64,000 nucleotides of DNA from Turnera subulata (Eukaryota; Streptophyta; Magnoliopsida; Malpighiales; Passifloraceae): NCBI GenBank assembly GCA_028386065.3, contig JAKUCV010006663.1, forward strand, positions 3,143 to 67,142, written 5' to 3'. A program made the translations under genes and the position numbers. Numbering within the stretch: position 1 is the stretch's first letter; every line of letters begins with the position of its first letter. The notes beneath the pieces are model-generated. The model saw only the letters and a list, made by a program, of their open reading frames with translations, ran no database searches and was not told where the DNA came from. Shown in pieces: positions 1 through 9,865 of the stretch.

Positions 1-1
1 T

Positions 2-232
2 ACTCCAAGGTCTGCAGATGATTGGATTTCTGGTGCCTACTCTGGAGGTTGTGTTAGGAAAACCAATCTGCAGTGGGAGAGCTCTGGCTTTGTTAATGTG
101 GAGGAGGACAGGTCTTCTCAGAGTTACAACATGGAATTGCCTGACATTGCACAGACAGTGGCAGCTTCCGGCCAGCAAGAATGTGAGTCGAGCTGTCTAA
201 GTAACTGTTTCTTGAGCAGCTTATGCTTTTGA
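2..232 (+). pseudogene. S-domain receptor-like kinase fragment (S-locus/PAN region)
   Basis: The frame beginning at base 2 is open from the left edge and reads like the end of the S-locus glycoprotein domain and start of the PAN/apple domain of G-type lectin receptor kinases. It shows SGGCVRKTNLQ, then LPDIAQTVAASGQQECESSC and LSNC. In the family the cysteine-rich motif continues as NCSCxAYAY; here it changes to NCFLSSLCF and stops at 230-232, which looks like a frameshift. No transmembrane or kinase domain follows. These proteins are plasma-membrane receptors in self-recognition and defence. The gene continues to the left of the window, so only a broken tail is visible. The family call rests on recognised motifs. 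Confidence 0.6.
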
Positions 233-1025
233 CAGCAATCAGTCCTAAACATGTAAGTTAAACCAATTCGACTTCAGATCAAATCTACACTTTTGGAAGT
301 ATGGAAAATTTTAGCAATCTTACTAGATAGAGGATATTTCCCTCCAAAATTCTCAGTAATTATGGTTGGGAACTCGAAATATATCAGGCTTCAAGTAATA
401 GACCGACCGGGGAACAATCTCCAAAGGCCTCAAATGCTCAATTTTAAGGTTATTTGGAAAACTACTACTTTCAGTGTCACTTTCAAAGTCCTAGTCAATA
501 TAACAAGCCTCGACAGAAAATTTGGATGTCACTTAGATCTCACCCTTGTGGCCCTTCAGTCAATATATATGAGGTCAGGTACACTGGTCTTCATATCCTA
601 CTATGTTCAAAAGAAAAGGAAAAACACAAAATAACTGAAACAATTTTAGACTTATCTCATCGAGAAGCAATTATTGTGTCATGATATTTGATAACGACCA
701 ATAAGCTCTTGAGAGTTGTCGTGTGTTTGTGGTCCTGTTTTCTTGGACTTTTCTCATGATATTGTGTCATGATTTTCCAATCTTTTCTCATAAACATCTT
801 TGCATATTTGTCTATGGAATAGACAGTTCTTTCTTTCAATTATGGCTTTGCATGCCTGCAAAAGATTGGAAAATTCAACTTTGTCTTTTACATTAGACAG
901 TTCATAAATAAGCAAAATTCTTTTGATTATATTTGGATTTTGTTATAGACTCGCAGCTTCTAGCTTTTTGGACATTATTCTTCACATTAAAAATTCTCTG
1001 CAGCAGTGAATGAGAATTCAGGGTT
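233..1025. other. No gene recognised
   Basis: AT-rich DNA between two receptor-kinase fragments. Short open frames at 293-634 and 657-839 have no recognisable motifs and look accidental. It may be decayed receptor-kinase intron or flank. Confidence 0.4.
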
Positions 1026-1215
1026 CATGCTGTGCATTCTCTTCCTGTGCTTGTCTTTAGAGTTCCATGTTTGTCTTGGAGATCAGAGCATTGTTTCTGC
1101 AGGAGGGGTGTTAGGTAGGGATTCTTGAAGCCAGGTAACTCCTCAAACTACTATGTAGGCATGTGGCACAACAGGGTTTCTGCACATGAGACCATGATGG
1201 GTTTCCTGGTGCTAG
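1026..1215 (+). pseudogene. S-domain receptor-like kinase fragment (signal peptide plus bulb-lectin start)
   Basis: From the ATG at 1026 the frame encodes a hydrophobic signal-peptide-like start (MLCILFLCLSLEF) followed by GDQSIVSAGG, the usual start of the bulb-type lectin domain. After a small deletion and frame change it continues as GFLKPGNSSNYYVGMWHNRV, the next stretch of the same domain. The first frame stops at the GGVLGRDS region, and the second frame loses similarity after about 1215. This N-terminal piece lies downstream of a piece from further along the protein (2-232). It therefore represents a second, tandem or rearranged copy rather than the same gene read in order. Confidence 0.6.
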
Positions 1216-1395
1216 GATTGGTGGGAAATTACTAAATGCAAATAATTGTACGCAATTTAAAAATATCAGCATTTGTACCGTAACCCAAATTTCAGTAGGA
1301 ATCGAATCCTAAAACAAAACGGAGGATTAGGTTGGACTTGAGGCGGTGCCGCCACCCATCAGTACCGCCTTTGTCACGCACCGCCTTTTGTCATT

Positions 1396-1403
1396 TATAA
1401 ATA
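1396..1403 (+). promoter_or_regulatory. TATA box of the kelch gene
   Basis: TATAAATA lies 93 bases before the ATG at 1496. It would place transcription start near 1425-1430 and give a leader of about 70 nt. This favours ATG 1496 over the in-frame TTG at 1427. Confidence 0.5.
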
Positions 1404-1495
1404 CTACATAAGACCTTGCATCTGTTTTGCTTATCATTAATCTACATATATTTCACCAAAATCTTTGTTCATCCAGAATCCACAGATATAATATC

Positions 1496-2638
1496 ATGAA
1501 GAGGAAGAGCAACCAGAGTGTGTGTTTCAGTATGTTGGGTTCTAAGAATACTTATTGGTATACCTTTGACCTCTCCAACGATGGAGAGGATGATAGGATA
1601 ATTGTGCCGTGCCGCTGCAACTGCGGTTGTCCTTGTGCCAAAAGAATTCGACATGACACCACCCACGAAGCCACTCCCACCCTCTCTCCAACGAAGGTTC
1701 TACCCAAAAAAGATCGAAACTTCTTGGGTTGGACCGTGGTTGGGAACCAACTCTACCGTCTTGGTGGCTCATTCAGGGATGGGTTCGTTCGGTCAGTCCG
1801 AACCAAAACTGTCCGTGCTCTTGATCTAACCAGAAACACCACCACTGAAAAGAGCAGCAATGGTGGCAAATGGCACCGTAAGGCCCGTATGCTTGCTCCT
1901 AGGACCCGGCAGCATACGGTTGTGGTTGGCGGGAAGATATATGTTCTAGGGGGTTATATGTTAGAGAACAATGCTGACGACACACCATGGGCTGAGGATT
2001 ATGACCCGACTTCCAATATATGGGAGGCCTTGCCTCCTCCTCCAAAAGTTCCAGAGAAGCCACGCTTTGGATGGGTTGGAGAGTGTAGATTCTTCTGGGC
2101 TGGTTTAGAGGATGATAATGATGGGGAGAAAGGCTGTATTATTGTCTTCAGTCCGCAAGAAGAATTGCTCTTGCAGTACAATGTGGCCAACAAATCTTGG
2201 AACATGTCCAAGTTGGAAAGACGGTCTGGTGATAAACCTCTTGGCCGGATTGAGAATCCAGGCGGACCAGCTGTTGCCGTTGGCCGGATGGTTTATTGGT
2301 TCTGCGGTCGAACCGGCTGTCTCTATGGTTTTCACATTGACACTCATATCCTCTACGCAAGCGAATTGGTGATTGATGTCCCGCGTGATTGGAGTGAACG
2401 ACCAATGTTGGGTCATTTGGGAGGCCACAAATTCTTTCTCTTGCACGAAAGTTTATATCAAAGGTCAAAAGCTGGCCAGTTGATGCATTGTTTGAAATTT
2501 AGTGTTGACTTGGTGGAGGCAAGGAATAGGATCAACGTCTCTCTAGAATCATCTCAATCTCTTGTAATTAAGCGGCCTGGTTGTTTTAGTAATGGTTGCG
2601 TTGTAATGTCATCCCAGAGTCAGCGGGATTTTCCTTAA
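1496..2638 (+). CDS. Kelch-repeat protein, single exon
   Basis: An intronless frame of 380 residues. The start is the ATG at 1496 (MKRKSNQS); an upstream in-frame extension to 1427 has no ATG and overlaps the predicted transcription start. Kelch-like segments are visible: WTVVGNQLYRLGG, then HTVVVGGKIYVLGGY followed by YDPTSNIWEALPPPP, and later AVAVGRMVYWFCGR. These double-glycine and Tyr/Trp blade motifs suggest a beta-propeller used for protein binding. I see no clear N-terminal F-box; the first 70 residues are Cys- and basic-rich (RCNCGCPCAKR). Plant relatives are often F-box/kelch or plain kelch proteins. There is no frameshift, so it is probably functional, but its partner and role are unknown. 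Confidence 0.75.
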   Translation: MKRKSNQSVCFSMLGSKNTYWYTFDLSNDGEDDRIIVPCRCNCGCPCAKRIRHDTTHEATPTLSPTKVLPKKDRNFLGWTVVGNQLYRLGGSFRDGFVRSVRTKTVRALDLTRNTTTEKSSNGGKWHRKARMLAPRTRQHTVVVGGKIYVLGGYMLENNADDTPWAEDYDPTSNIWEALPPPPKVPEKPRFGWVGECRFFWAGLEDDNDGEKGCIIVFSPQEELLLQYNVANKSWNMSKLERRSGDKPLGRIENPGGPAVAVGRMVYWFCGRTGCLYGFHIDTHILYASELVIDVPRDWSERPMLGHLGGHKFFLLHESLYQRSKAGQLMHCLKFSVDLVEARNRINVSLESSQSLVIKRPGCFSNGCVVMSSQSQRDFP

Positions 2639-2937
2639 CTAAAATTCCTTAGTCATCCCAAAATCATCTCAAGCTTTCCAATTTCTTTTTGTTTGTTTTT
2701 TTATTTTTCCTGATCGAATACGAATGAGTTGATAGCTGCAAACTTAAAATTGCGTCCAATTCATTACCATGATATAATTCGTATGTATAAATATGCAAGA
2801 AGCTTATAACAATAAACTTTGAACACAAAGCAAGCATGCCTGGCAGGCAGGCTTTTATATGAGAGCACAAGATGAAATATACACCCAAAGTTGAGCGGAA
2901 AATTATTGAAATCAAAAGATAAATCTACCGGGGAAAA

Positions 2938-3008
2938 CAATCGAATGTTATCCTTAGCATAGGAAATCGAATGCTATCCTTAGCATCAAAAATCGAATGT
3001 TATCATTC
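2938..3008. repeat. Short tandem repeat, about three units of roughly 30 bp
   Basis: The motif AATCGAATGTTATCCTTAGC recurs imperfectly three times just left of the inverted-repeat element at 3036. The stretch 2639-2937 between the kelch gene and this repeat shows no gene and is probably 3' flank. Confidence 0.6.
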
Positions 3009-3035
3009 ACAATGATAAAAGTTTAATATATGTTT

Positions 3036-5092
3036 GGGTTTTTGGTTGGGATGGTACCCATATTTTATAGTTTGAGACAATCATGTACCCAAACTTTTTT
3101 TTTGAGACATTTATGTATCTGAAATTTTCGTGGGCAGATCAGTCACGGGCCTCGGGCTGGGCATGTGCTGACATGGATTCTGCCCTTTTTTGACCTGCTG
3201 CTCGTCACTCAAAACGACGTCGTATCACAACAATACGGCGTCGTTTCATCATCCACATGGCAAGGGTGGGTTCAAACCCACTATTCCAGCGGCTACCCAC
3301 CCGGTTCTCACCCCGAAAGAAGAGGTTCAACCAAAGAATTAAGTTACCCGAAACATCCTCTCTTGTATCAATTATAAACATTAAATCAATTTTTTTTAAC
3401 TTGCTAATATAAATAAAAAAAGTACATAGTTCTAATTAACCACACTTATAATCCATAACTAATTTTTTTTAAAAAAAGCTTGCCACATTTAAATTTTTAA
3501 ATAGTTTTATTAACCATGATAAAATTATAAAGAGATAAAAGATTGACATACAAATGGATCCTATATTATTCGTAAATCTCTCATTAATTTTCTCAAAAAA
3601 TTTTAAACAGTATTTTTCTTTTTTTATAGAATGATATTTATTTTATAATCTTAATTACGTCATACTTCCAATTTTTCTTTTTAAAAATTTAATGGAGCTA
3701 GAAATGCCTTATCAAATCAAGATTTTCTTTGAAAAAAAAATATAATTTCAAAGAAGACAATAATCCAACCTTTTTCATAATCTTTTCATAATATTCCTTT
3801 TCTGAAAAAAATAGAAAATAAAAAATTAACCAAGGGATATTCTTTATCATCACGTTATTTAAAACCAATTCTCTCCTTATTTAGAATCAATTCTCTCCTC
3901 AATCTTCTCTAATCTTTAATAATGACATTTATTTTAAAATTAAAAATTAACATACTAATGACATCCTAATTTTCCTCCCGAATTCTCTACACATTCTTTT
4001 CCAAAATTTTAAAAAGGGAAACATTAATATTCATGATTAATGAAATTAAGATTAAAAGATTAAAACTCGAATCACCATCGTACTTTCTTCCCCAATTGTC
4101 TCTTAAATCTTTCTTAATCTTCTCTCCTTCAAATTCGATCCCACCACCACCTCCACCTGCAAATCCAGGACCACCACCACCCCACCTGCAAATTCGAGAC
4201 CATCACCCACTGCCTGAATACCACCATCAACGCCCGCCGTCGTCATTTGGGACCGTGGTGATTGATAACCACAGAACCTCCAAGGCACAACCAAAACCAG
4301 CATGGGAACCACCACCAACAAACCTAACACACCTCCGTGATTACACCTACAAAGGGCATCCATACCGGCCAACAATCCACCAACAACCACAAGAATCATC
4401 AACACAACTCAATCAAGACACAAATCCACCACAAGCTCGCCCCCAATAGTGGCGGCGACAACGACGCCATTGTGTCGTCACCAACTCAACCACCAACCAC
4501 GGCAGATCCCAATTCAACCACATGCGACGGCGGCGCATTATGAGCTCAGCGTAACCGATTCCTGTATCACTCCCGTTGGTGGTGTTCAACACATCTTCGA
4601 CCTGTGCACAGAGCAACGGCGGGGAGAGCTCCAAGCACTGCTATTCAATGTTGCGCATGTTAATACATAATACAAATTAGTTTTATTAAAAGTATAATAA
4701 AATATTATAATTAAAAAATTACATAATAAAATAAAATTGTAATTTAGGTTCTGGGTGGTTCGGTGGAAAAAACCGGTGGGTAGAGCTAGTTTGGTTTTGT
4801 ATTAACCTTGATATGTGGGTCCCATACGCTGTTGTGGTGCCGGATAGTGGGTTTGGACCCAGCCTTGCCATGTGGACGATGAAACGGCGGCGTATTATTG
4901 CGATACTACGTCGTTTTGAGTGGCGGGCAGCAGGTAAAAAAAAGGGCAGAATCTATGTCAGCACATGCCCAGTCCGAGGCCCGTGACTGAACTGCCCACA
5001 AAAATTCTAAGTACATAAATGTCTCGGCAAAAAGTTTGGGTACATGATTGTCTCAAACCATAAAATACGGGTACCATCTGTACAAAAAACCC
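3036..5092. mobile_element. Non-autonomous DNA transposon with long terminal inverted repeats (Mutator-like)
   Basis: The two ends are inverted copies over roughly 275-340 bp (left 3036-3310, right about 4755-5092). Each outer end reads GGGTTTTT, then a shared ATGGTACCC, GTTTGAGACAATCATGTACC and AAACGACG-type blocks. Long TIRs of this size are typical of Mutator-like elements. I could not see a convincing 9-bp target duplication. The 1.4-kb centre is AT-rich and encodes no transposase. A proline-rich frame at 4033-4449 (runs of PPPPP and PPPP, then His/Pro/Gln-rich) and its antisense shadow are compositionally biased, and I do not call them a gene. The right end abuts a Raf-like kinase fragment exactly, so the element may have inserted into or truncated that pseudogene. 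Confidence 0.7.
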
Positions 5093-5775
5093 TCTGATGC
5101 TCTGTATGGACAGGGACTGAAGGTCTACCTATACCTTTCCAAGTGATTCCTTCAGCCAAGGCTCCAGTTGCCTTGTTCATAGGACGAGCTAGATTCTGAT
5201 GCACCGAGGTTGTATCCAATAAATTGCCAACACCACACTCTCTTTTTCGCTCTTGCGCCACAATATCAGAATGTGCATGAGACAATACTTTCTGACACAT
5301 ATGACAGTCCTCCAATCTTTGAGTTTGAATTTTCTCTGGAAAATTTAGTTTGTTGAGGATGCACCAATCCATCTGAGAAGACATGTTCTAACTGCGGAAC
5401 TTGATGCCACGTATGGCCTCCTCCAACTGTTGGCGGTGGTTGGGCATGATAAACAGTATAGCTTGGATCAACAGGAAGTTGGACAATCCTTGTTCCAAAT
5501 GCATTCTCATCATAATGGGGATGGGATTGCACCGACGGCTGAAGCACAGGTGGTCTCATAGAAACATGAGAAGGCGAAGGCAAGGCTGTCACTGTCTGCA
5601 TAGGAATAAATTGGCATGGGGTGACACCTGCATTATTGACATGAAAGTGATGCTGGATGGGTACAGATCCAACATGGGATTTGGGAAAAGGAGCTTGAAC
5701 ATAATCAACAGGATTTGTGAATTGCTGACGAGGATCCACAAAAGTCTGCAAGGTAGAATTGGTATATTGTCCCAT
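5093..5775 (-). pseudogene. Raf-like MAP3K (PB1-type) internal fragment
   Basis: The minus strand encodes part of the long linker of PB1-domain Raf-like kinases. It shows a Pro/Gln/His-rich stretch (VPQLEHVFSDGLVHPQQ), then LEDCHMCQKVLSHAHSDIV, a Cys/His motif characteristic of this kinase family. The first frame (to about 5345) and the second (from about 5345) join only by a frameshift near 5340-5350, where the family phrase FPEKIQ is split. Neither the PB1 domain nor the catalytic kinase domain is present. The 3' end of the fragment stops at the border of the inverted-repeat element at 5092. Family recognition is from the motif; the copy is not functional. Confidence 0.6.
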
Positions 5776-5897
5776 TGAGATTGAAGCTATTAATGGAAAG
5801 ACCCTTGTTTGTAGATCAAAGGTAGGGAGAATTGGTATCAGTATTAAATTATTGAAACATGGTATACTATACTGTTTATATTACAAAACCGCAGCCA

Positions 5898-6215
5898 CTA
5901 ACTTACTGGGATGATTAGTCCATTTCCAAGAACCGGTTGTGACATAAACTTTCTGTGAGTAGTGCTATCAGCAACAGTCATAATCAATGGTGCATGATTG
6001 GCAACTGTATAAGGATAGGGTCCCGAGTTTGCAGCAGAACATGAGGTTACTGTACCATGTCTCATTGCATGGTAGGATCCAATGGCAATTAGGTCTTCCA
6101 TATATTGCAAAGGAAAGACAGAACCAAGGGACACAGAGATAATGTCCACACCATCAGTTATGGCATCATCAAATGCAGCAAGGATATCTGCACTAAAACA
6201 TCCTTCAGACCAACA
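5898..6215 (-). pseudogene. Subtilisin-like protease (SBT) fragment
   Basis: The minus strand reads SADILAAFDDAITDGVDIIS, then SVSLG, DLIAIGSYHAMRHGTVTSCS, AANSGPYPYT, TVADST and RKFMSQPVLGNG. This is the central S8 peptidase block of plant subtilases, including the region around the oxyanion-hole asparagine (NSGP). The usual glycine before that Asn is alanine here. The piece ends at a plausible 5' splice site (CCCAGTAAGTTAG, minus strand, near 5898), so it resembles one exon. The catalytic Asp, His and Ser segments lie outside the fragment. It is a broken remnant and is followed by kinase debris rather than by its own next exon. Confidence 0.65.
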
Positions 6216-6600
6216 AATTTTTTACATGGCAATCTTTTTGTTCTTAATTCCTCTCTGATAGTAGGAGGTGTTTCTAGCTTGAGTCCTTCTCTTACCATGA
6301 CGATGTTTCCTCTCCTGTCATCCTGACTCTGAAGCCTCCTCGCCATTCCTTGGTCAATGAGGTTACTGTATCGTAGACCCCGCAGGATACATGAGGTTAC
6401 TGTACCACATATATTGCTGCTCTGCTGCAGAAGAGGGTACAGTAGCTGCAACCTCATGTAACCTTACAGTAACTGTATAAGGATAGGTTCTGCTCCAGGT
6501 TACTGACTCTGAAGCCTCCTCGCCATTCTGGTACAGTAGCCTCCTCTCCGTCTCATGAGGTTACTGTATCGTAGACCCCGCATAATACATTGTTACAGGA
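6001..6600. repeat. Scrambled local duplications
   Basis: Short blocks recur in different order. AACTGTATAAGGATAGG occurs at about 6003 and 6472. CTGACTCTGAAGCCTCCTCG occurs at about 6323 and 6503. GAGGTTACTGTATCGTAGAC followed by CCCGCA occurs at about 6358 and 6556. GAGGTTACTGTACC occurs at 6043 and 6393, with inverted fragments near 6430-6475. This looks like template switching or patchwork repair, or an assembly artefact. Confidence 0.6.
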
Positions 6601-7110
6601 CCCCCTTTGGCCCCGAGGTCTACGATAAGGACGTTGGCCTTCCTTAATTTCCTTGCTGGCCACGGGATGGATTGGTTCTCGCTGTTGGATAGGTCTGAGA
6701 AAGAGACTAACAGCGACAACAGGCTCAGGAAGGCTTAAAACTTAAAAGAACTTGTTGTTGGTGACAGTGTAGCTACTCAATCTAATAACGCCACCATCAA
6801 GCTATTACAGAATCCTCCTATTGACGAGATGAGTAGCAAGCCTATAATTTCTCCTCCAGATGGTATTAAATTTGGGGAGGAGCATGGATGGTTGAAGGCC
6901 GTCAACTCCGAAGCCAAGCCAATTCATGGAGTCGCACGCGGGGTCGACGTCATCTTTAATTCATAATTCTGCCTCTGCAGAAGTTGATCCTCATAAAGAT
7001 TTTGTTGGGGATGGATCTGAGTCTTTGCTGGAAGGAAGTCCAGTGACTTTGCAGAAAAAGGGTGAAGATAATCTTGGGAATGGAAGCATTAATTCTTAGT
7101 CTTTTTGTCT
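6588..7110 (+). pseudogene. Unrecognised coding-like stretch with stops
   Basis: One plus-strand frame reads AFLNFLAGHGMDWFSLLDRS, then a stop, then LVVGDSVATQSNNATIKLLQ and PPDGIKFGEEHGWLKAVNSE. Another frame continues with EVDPHKDFVGDGSESLLEGS. The amino-acid composition looks protein-like, but stops and a frame change break it. I do not recognise the family; ORF1 of a non-LTR retroelement is one possibility. Confidence 0.25.
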
Positions 7111-9512
7111 TACAAGGGGTAATAATAGAGGAGTCACAGAATTATACCTTTGCTCCAGGAGTTCCCTGAACTGAATGCATTGATTGCAACCTCCATGAAC
7201 TCTACAAGGAATTACAGCAACTGCAGTAATCTTGGTATTTGGTTATGTCCAGCAACATTTGAATATTGTTGTACATAGTAATCTTGCATGAGGGTCAGCA
7301 GGGCTATAAATGTTGATTATGGTATTTTAGTTGTTATCTGTATTATTAGTTTGTGTTAATGGTTTTACTTTCTTAATCATGATTTATATCTTCTAGTTGT
7401 TATTCATATTACTATAATTGGGAGAAATGTACAGTGTTCTAAAGTCTAAATGAGGTTGAGAAACCTTATGGATTTACGCAAAAATATAGTAACGACCCTT
7501 GTTCATGGGGCAGACCTAATGACTTTTGGGGGTTTTACTCGCAACCCATTCAAATTGTGTAAAACAGAGAGGTGCCCCGAACCAAGCCTAAATTTTGGCG
7601 AAAGAAATGGGTAAATTTCTTTTTTCTTTCCTCAACTTAATTTCATTATCATATCTTTTAATTTTCACTGACTTTAAGTTAGCCTAAGGTTTCTCTCTTA
7701 ATTTGCTCAATTGCTAGAGATGAAGAGTTTCTTTCTTTGATCAGAGCTAGGTAATGACGACAAACTACATGGGCGAAACTCCTTTTAGGCATGGCAATGC
7801 GTTGCAAAATAATTGACCCTCTTCGCTCTGTTTGTTCCTTCTTTTTTTTTTTTTTTCATAATTCGTTCTCGTATTTGATTCCATACTCCAATCATGATCG
7901 ATCATGATTAGTCAGATACTGGGGTGTGAATTTCTAAATTCATATATGCCTGCAATAGTTCCTTAAAGTATTGCTATATAGTACACTATGTAGGTTTATA
8001 TTTTTGATGGAAAGCGATGTCTTATTAGTAGTATGTACAAAAGGCGTTAGAATTGTCTATCTAATACACCAGTAAATACTAAAACACCGAAGCTAAAAGA
8101 TCAGACTATATATCACTGTGAACAACGAATGACCACCCCTTTGCCGATTGGCCAATTCTTGAAAATCTCCGAGGAAGCGAGCACTGCACCTACCTCATAA
8201 GGGAAGCGAGGGTGCTGAAACCTGGACAGCTAAGAAACTATCATTGTCGAGTTTATCTTTTTCTCTTAATAAACTTTTTGTGCACAAGACCAACAACACA
8301 AGGGTAGGAGGTTCATATATAAGTATCAGCAATATCACCAACAGCAGATGCAGAAGCAGATTCAATATGCAACATGGGAAAGGCCACCAAGTTCAAGAGG
8401 ATGGTGCTTCCTCTTGAAGAGGATGGTGTTTCCTCGGCCATTCTCTTGCTCGCTTATATTGCCTGCACTCCCTCGTATTGGTAGAGCACTAGAAATACGT
8501 ATGCGGCATATATATAGAGGATTAGGATCATGCTTGAGTCCTCCTTATAAATACAGTTAAGTTTTTGGCATCCATCTAAAGTCTCCCTACCCTAGCTATA
8601 TATATGTCCTATGCTCGCACATTTTCTCGTAGAACACCTCGAAATTGTTATGATTAATTATAGCATTTCCCGTTTGTTAATTAAGATGCATATAGATTTT
8701 GGTTTTGTAATCATTTTAGTCATTTTGTTCCCCGTTTCTTTTGTGTACGTTTTCATATTGAAACTTAATGAAACATCAATATTATTGTTTCCTTTTGTTC
8801 TGAAATCTTTATTCGTCAGCACTGGGCTGGGCCCAAGTAAGGAACATCGTGGGCTATAACCCGAAACAACCAAACATGACATTCTAAAATGGCCGAAGGC
8901 CCATGAATATATAATAAATTTGGGCCGGACCATATGAATAGACGACAGCTCGGCCAAATGAATAATCCTTAGTTCTCATGAAAACTACATGTCGTCCTAA
9001 TGGTGACGCCAGAAAAAATGGAGAAAACTCGTGTGAGCTCTACCGCAATTGTTACTGAGATTGTTTTCAAATCGAGTTCGCGTCCAGTCGTAGTTTGTAA
9101 AAAACAGGGAAAAAAAAACCTATGCTTAGTTCAAGGGATACTTGATTTTGTTGAGATACTTCTAAAGCATTTGGTGGTTTGGGATTGTGAAATGAATTCA
9201 ATCTCTGGAGATGATTTGACCCAAAATAAATCTTTTAAGACAAAAAATATCTTTAATCATTGAGTTCATTACATAGAATTGATAACAAACGGGGTAAGCA
9301 CAAAAGTATGTGAAGGCAACAAATAAAAAAAAGTTTTAATTACCTTTAGGTTTTCTCACTATATATCACTGAAAACTGGGCGGCTTCGTTTTTTCAAGGG
9401 TGTATTTTTAATTCAATCTCGGCGAGAAGTTCCCTTTCCAAACGTGGAAATGACAATCCATTTCCTAGTGGAAAACAGAAAAGCATAGTTTATATGATGA
9501 CCAGTTGGTATG
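7111..9512. other. Intergenic, no gene recognised
   Basis: AT-rich DNA with poly-T at about 7842-7857. Several GGCCC/GGGCC motifs cluster at 8827-8945 (GGGCCC, GGCCCA, GGGCCG), of the kind bound by TCP factors in plant promoters. An 87-residue frame starting with GTG/ATG near 9000 and ending at 9263 follows this cluster and could be a tiny gene, but I see no family motif. An open frame at 8348-8560 also lacks motifs. Confidence 0.35.
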
Positions 9513-9517
9513 GTATG

Positions 9518-9860
9518 TGTCACGGAGTCATTACCCTCTCCCTAAAAGGTCAACCTAGTGGGGTGTGCAGCACCCCTGTATATATGGTCCAAGACCTTCC
9601 CCTTCCTTTCCGATGTGGGATTCCGTCACATTCTCCCCCACCAAATCCGACGACGCCCTCGTCGTCGACCGGGCACCCTGCCTACTCCGTCCCCACGGAG
9701 CGCTTGGCGTGACATCGGAGTTGGGTCGGGTCGGCTCCGCTACCATTTGTCACGGGGTCATTACCCTCTCCCCAAAAGGTCAACCTAGTGGGGTGTGCAA
9801 CACCCCTGTATATATGGTCCAAGACCTTCCCCTTCCTTTCCGATGTGGGATTCCGTCACA
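9518..9860 (-). mobile_element. Complete TRIM retrotransposon, 343 bp
   Basis: Two direct repeats of 113 bp (9518-9630 and 9748-9860) differ at three positions that I can see. They flank a 117-bp interior with no coding capacity. Read on the minus strand each LTR begins TGTGACGG and ends CCGTGACA. The 5' LTR is followed after two bases by TGGTAGCGGAGCC (primer-binding site, plus coordinates 9734-9745). The 3' LTR is preceded by the purine tract GGTGGGGGAGAA. The five bases GTATG occur at 9513-9517 and again at 9861-9865, a perfect target duplication. Terminal-repeat retrotransposons in miniature depend on enzymes from other elements. Confidence 0.9.
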
Positions 9861-9865
9861 GTATG

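Noticed and set aside
1427..1495. N-terminal extension of the kelch ORF to 1427
   Set aside because: It begins with TTG, not ATG, and overlaps the predicted transcription start 25-30 bp after the TATA box. ATG 1496 is the better start.
4033..4449. Proline-rich 138-codon ORF inside the 3036-5092 element
   Set aside because: Low-complexity composition on both strands and no family motif; likely an artefact of CCACCA-rich DNA.
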